From Tellurirhabdus rosea (GTDB lineage Bacteria; Bacteroidota; Bacteroidia; Cytophagales; Spirosomataceae): a stretch of DNA of 64,000 nt. Every line of letters starts with the position of its first letter. Positions within the stretch are counted from its first letter, which is position 1. The notes under the pieces are model-generated. The model was given only the letters and a program-made list of their open reading frames with translations, did not search any database and had not been told where the DNA came from. Location of the stretch: contig NZ_CP111085.1 of the NCBI RefSeq assembly GCF_026278345.1, positions 2,678,001-2,742,000 of the forward strand, given 5' to 3'. Shown one piece after another: positions 61,838 through 64,000 of the stretch. Both the position numbers and the translations under genes were made by a program.

Positions 61838-62244
61838 CCCTTCTGCCTTGTGCTCTAAGCAAGGAATCGAGACTCACCTCATAGCGCTTCTCTACCTGTC
61901 TTGACAAGTTGGGAACCTGTTCGGGGTCAATGTAAGGCAACTGATAACGGGGATGAAAGAGGTAGTCGTACCACCGCCGGAAGCGAAGCGGATTTTTAGC
62001 AAACGTACGGGTATAACACCGTGTCTGCGGGCATAAAGCGTGTCATTTTATAGTCATTAAAATTACTTCTCACTCCAGTAAAAGTAGGAGCAAAGTTGTT
62101 TATCTCCCACCAGTCGAACCCTTCTTTTGTGCTGTAATGGTAATTCGTGCCGAAGTCAGTTAGGAAACGTAATGGAGGGATGTTAAGCAATAAAGTTACT
62201 ACAAAGAATCCTACGCCTACCTTTCTCAAAACGTTGTTTCTCAC
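61827..62244 (-). pseudogene. Frameshifted paralogue of the small membrane protein at 62354-62749
   Basis: The minus strand opens with a 24-residue membrane segment (MRNNVLRKVGVGFFVVTLLL) and runs to DTVLYPYVC before a stop at 61996. Skipping one C in the CCC at 62009-62011 restores the reading: DTVLY, then RTFAKNPLRF, WYDYLFHPRYQLPYIDPEQV and a stop at 61827-61829. The restored product aligns along its whole length with the neighbour (DTILYRTFSKNALKFWNWYD, LYHPRYKLPYM). It is a tandem duplicate inactivated by one base. Confidence 0.85.
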
Positions 62245-62353
62245 CGATTAAAATGGTTTTTAGGGTTTGTTCGTCTGTTGCTTTTCTCTTAGAATCTTGT
62301 CATTTCTTGTAAATTTTATTGCGTAGTAAACCTAATATTCTGCTTAGGACGAA

Positions 62354-62749
62354 TTACCTATTAATACCTTGCAATGAGTCATATCGCTGCCGATACAATT
62401 CATAAATTTTTTCGTTCCGTTTAGGCATTTCATCCTTATTCATATAAGGAAGTTTATAGCGTGGATGATATAGATAGTCATACCAATTCCAAAATTTTAG
62501 TGCATTTTTCGAAAATGTTCGGTACAGAATAGTATCCCCTTTATCAGCTAATAAATACTTGTATTTAATGAAATTTGATTCTACATTTTTGTAAGGTGCG
62601 CCAAACGCTGGTAATTCCTCGAAAATTACTCCTTGCGCTGTGGAATAGACATGGTCTTTACCAAAGTATACTATCCAGCGTATTGGTGGCACATTCGACA
62701 AAAGAACTAATCCAGAAATAATAACGAATATTTTTATGCTCTTTTTCAT
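62354..62749 (-). CDS. Small membrane-anchored protein, intact paralogue
   Basis: A 131-residue protein: one N-terminal helix (MKKSIKIFVIISGLVLLSNV) followed by a soluble part rich in aromatic and basic residues (YSTAQGVIFEELPAFGAPYK, LYHPRYKLPYMNKDEM). I recognise no family. It is AT-rich compared with the rest of the window. It lies downstream of a decayed large gene and upstream of a frameshifted copy of itself. Tandem small anchored paralogues behind a large gene can be immunity proteins, but nothing here proves that. The ATG at 62749 is used; a TAATTTTG box only 6 nt upstream suggests a very short leader. Confidence 0.65.
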   Translation of the reverse strand: MKKSIKIFVIISGLVLLSNVPPIRWIVYFGKDHVYSTAQGVIFEELPAFGAPYKNVESNFIKYKYLLADKGDTILYRTFSKNALKFWNWYDYLYHPRYKLPYMNKDEMPKRNEKIYELYRQRYDSLQGINR

Positions 62750-62764
62750 TATTGTCAAAATTAT

Positions 62765-62788
62765 AGAACAAGGAATGAGCCTTGTTCT
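62765..62788 (-). terminator. Perfect 9-bp hairpin after the decayed gene
   Basis: AGAACAAGG, AATGAG loop, CCTTGTTCT. It lies 12 nt past the stop of the upstream remnant on the minus strand and just before the promoter of the small membrane gene. The T-tract is weak, so it may instead be an operator. Confidence 0.4.
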
Positions 62789-62799
62789 AATATAAATTT

Positions 62800-64000
62800 T
62801 TATTGACAAGCTTTGTAACTGATGCCAGGTTGATGAGTCGCCCGGTTCACGTTGGGATTCGACTGCCAGTTGCGCAGGTCCCACCCAAGCTGTCCCGGCG
62901 AGTAGCCGCTGCCTAAACCAATCTGCGCTATCGTTTTGGGGATGCTCAGCTGAGCCGCTTCCATGACCCGGATGACAAACGTGGTGCAGTTGAAATTAGC
63001 CAGGTGATAGGTAGCGTCTGAGTACATATCTATCCCGTACAGCGCCCCAGCAAACTGGCCGGGGGTTACGTCGGGATACGTAACATGAACAGTATAATTA
63101 TCCCTTGTCACATTGTCTCCATTGTCTTTTAATACTGGTGCTACAGGCTGTATCAAAGAAAGTGGTCCGTTGGCCGGATAGAAGCCGATTACCTGCGTTA
63201 TGCTTTCACTTGGATTGCTACGATTAGTTTTTGTTACCTCAATGCAGGTATGCCTATTGAATTATCAACTCCAATAGAAGAGCCACTGCCCGGCGACGGT
63301 TCCTGCACATGAACCGTGATAGAAAACTTAAATTGCTGTGCGTTCACAAACTAATTGCTTCCAAAGCAACGAAGATATGACTGAATGCTGTTGATAACGG
63401 GCGCACCCTGCCCACCAAAATTATACTGGACAGCTTGAGTACCCGTATTCCCTGTTCCGCCAATTCCAGTTGGCTCTCCCGGATTGCCAGTCGGGGTTCC
63501 TGTCGTTACGGTCCCACCCGGAGTAGCAAAACAATTAAAAGAAATATCTGTGTGGGTGTATTGCCATTCTGTACAAACGTCACCCACGCAAGTTCTTTCG
63601 TACCAGTCAATATACGTCGGCTGGCACACCAGATTAGGTTGCGCCATACGCGCGTTTTCTGTTACGGGGGAAACTTCCCCAATGTAATGTCCAATCTGAT
63701 AACGTGCCCCATACTGTAAGTTTTCATTCCAGTCAAAGAAAAGCACATAGCCCGTAAAGTCTTTTACAACCTGCCGGAAAGAGCTTTTGTCAAGAGCATG
63801 CTTCTTATCTTATTGATAAAAAATATACCAGAGGCCACCACTTTCATGATCAGGGAGCGATAATTCCCATTTTTGTCTCTGACAACTACATACTTTGTCA
63901 GAACCGTAATGTTTTCGTAGGGGTCCTCCCGATACACTGCATCCGGTTTGGAATGATCACGGTTTTTGCGGGCACCCTGAACCGCTTCGTAATCCAGCGG
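62800..64000 (-). pseudogene. Multiply interrupted gene remnant, continuing beyond the window
   Basis: Reading the minus strand from the window end, pieces of one protein appear in different frames. PLDYEAVQGARKNRDHSKPD runs on to NGNYRSLIMKV; a frameshift near 63831-63845 moves to GLWYIFYQ; a TAA at 63810-63812 follows; then DKKHALDKSSFRQVVKDF continues to SYLRCFGSN and a TAG at 63351-63353; the same frame resumes with FVNAQQFKFSITVHVQEPSP; a second frameshift near 63231-63245 leads to EVTKTNRSNPSESITQVIGF and on to the end at 62800. The C-terminal piece contains YHLANFNCTTFVIRVMEAAQ, a His/Asn-Cys pattern that might be a papain-like site. Original function unknown. Confidence 0.8.

Overview
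The window reads as chromosome of a Bacteroidota, most likely Cytophagales near the Spirosoma/Larkinella group. The reasons are a type IX secretion (T9SS) type B cargo protein next to a PorP/SprF-like partner, Bacteroidota promoters (TTTG about 19-21 nt upstream of TAnnTTTG), a eukaryote-like GT3 glycogen synthase, a bacterial geranylgeranylglyceryl-phosphate synthase, and GC-rich coding DNA with AT-rich gaps. Genus is an inference; no rRNA is present.

Layout. 1-7.3 kb: DoxX end, acyl-CoA dehydrogenase, AraC regulator, GGGP synthase, small envelope proteins, a DksA-like protein, glutamate dehydrogenase, phosphatidylserine decarboxylase. 7.4-17.6 kb: glycine decarboxylase, then a surface-glycan block (FkbM methyltransferase, GT9, two GT2, DUF2304 protein, large polytopic protein, flippase-like protein). 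17.8-25.5 kb: exported hydrolases and lipoproteins (M28, VWA-like lipoprotein, P1 peptidase, GH97), GNAT and pentapeptide proteins. 25.5-31 kb: initiator tRNA, era, der, EamA transporter, NUDIX, ArsR, ruvB. 31-36.2 kb: the T9SS cargo/PorP pair. 36.3-45.7 kb: lysC, dxs, two rhomboids, mutL, RluA, panB. 45.7-50 kb: an envelope operon (TPR, DUF4292 lipoprotein, EnvC-like). 50-61.8 kb: metabolic and regulatory genes (sugar isomerase, AlbA_2, crtZ, icd, TetR, cutC, sugar symporter, purU, glycogen synthase, DUF983). 61.8-64 kb: an AT-rich decaying locus with a multiply broken gene, one intact small membrane protein and a frameshifted paralogue.

The most unusual signal is a family of intergenic hairpins placed within about 15 nt of a stop codon (roughly ten sites). 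In each copy the arms are short, mostly 7-nt tandem repeats that are nearly perfectly self-complementary. Arm sequence differs between copies, while the tip often keeps a TCCGCC core. In one copy the repeat supplies the last codons of cutC. No transposase or REP-associated tyrosine transposase gene lies in the window, so the origin of the elements is open.

By gene function the window is mostly housekeeping. No phage, insertion sequence, CRISPR array or rRNA operon was seen.
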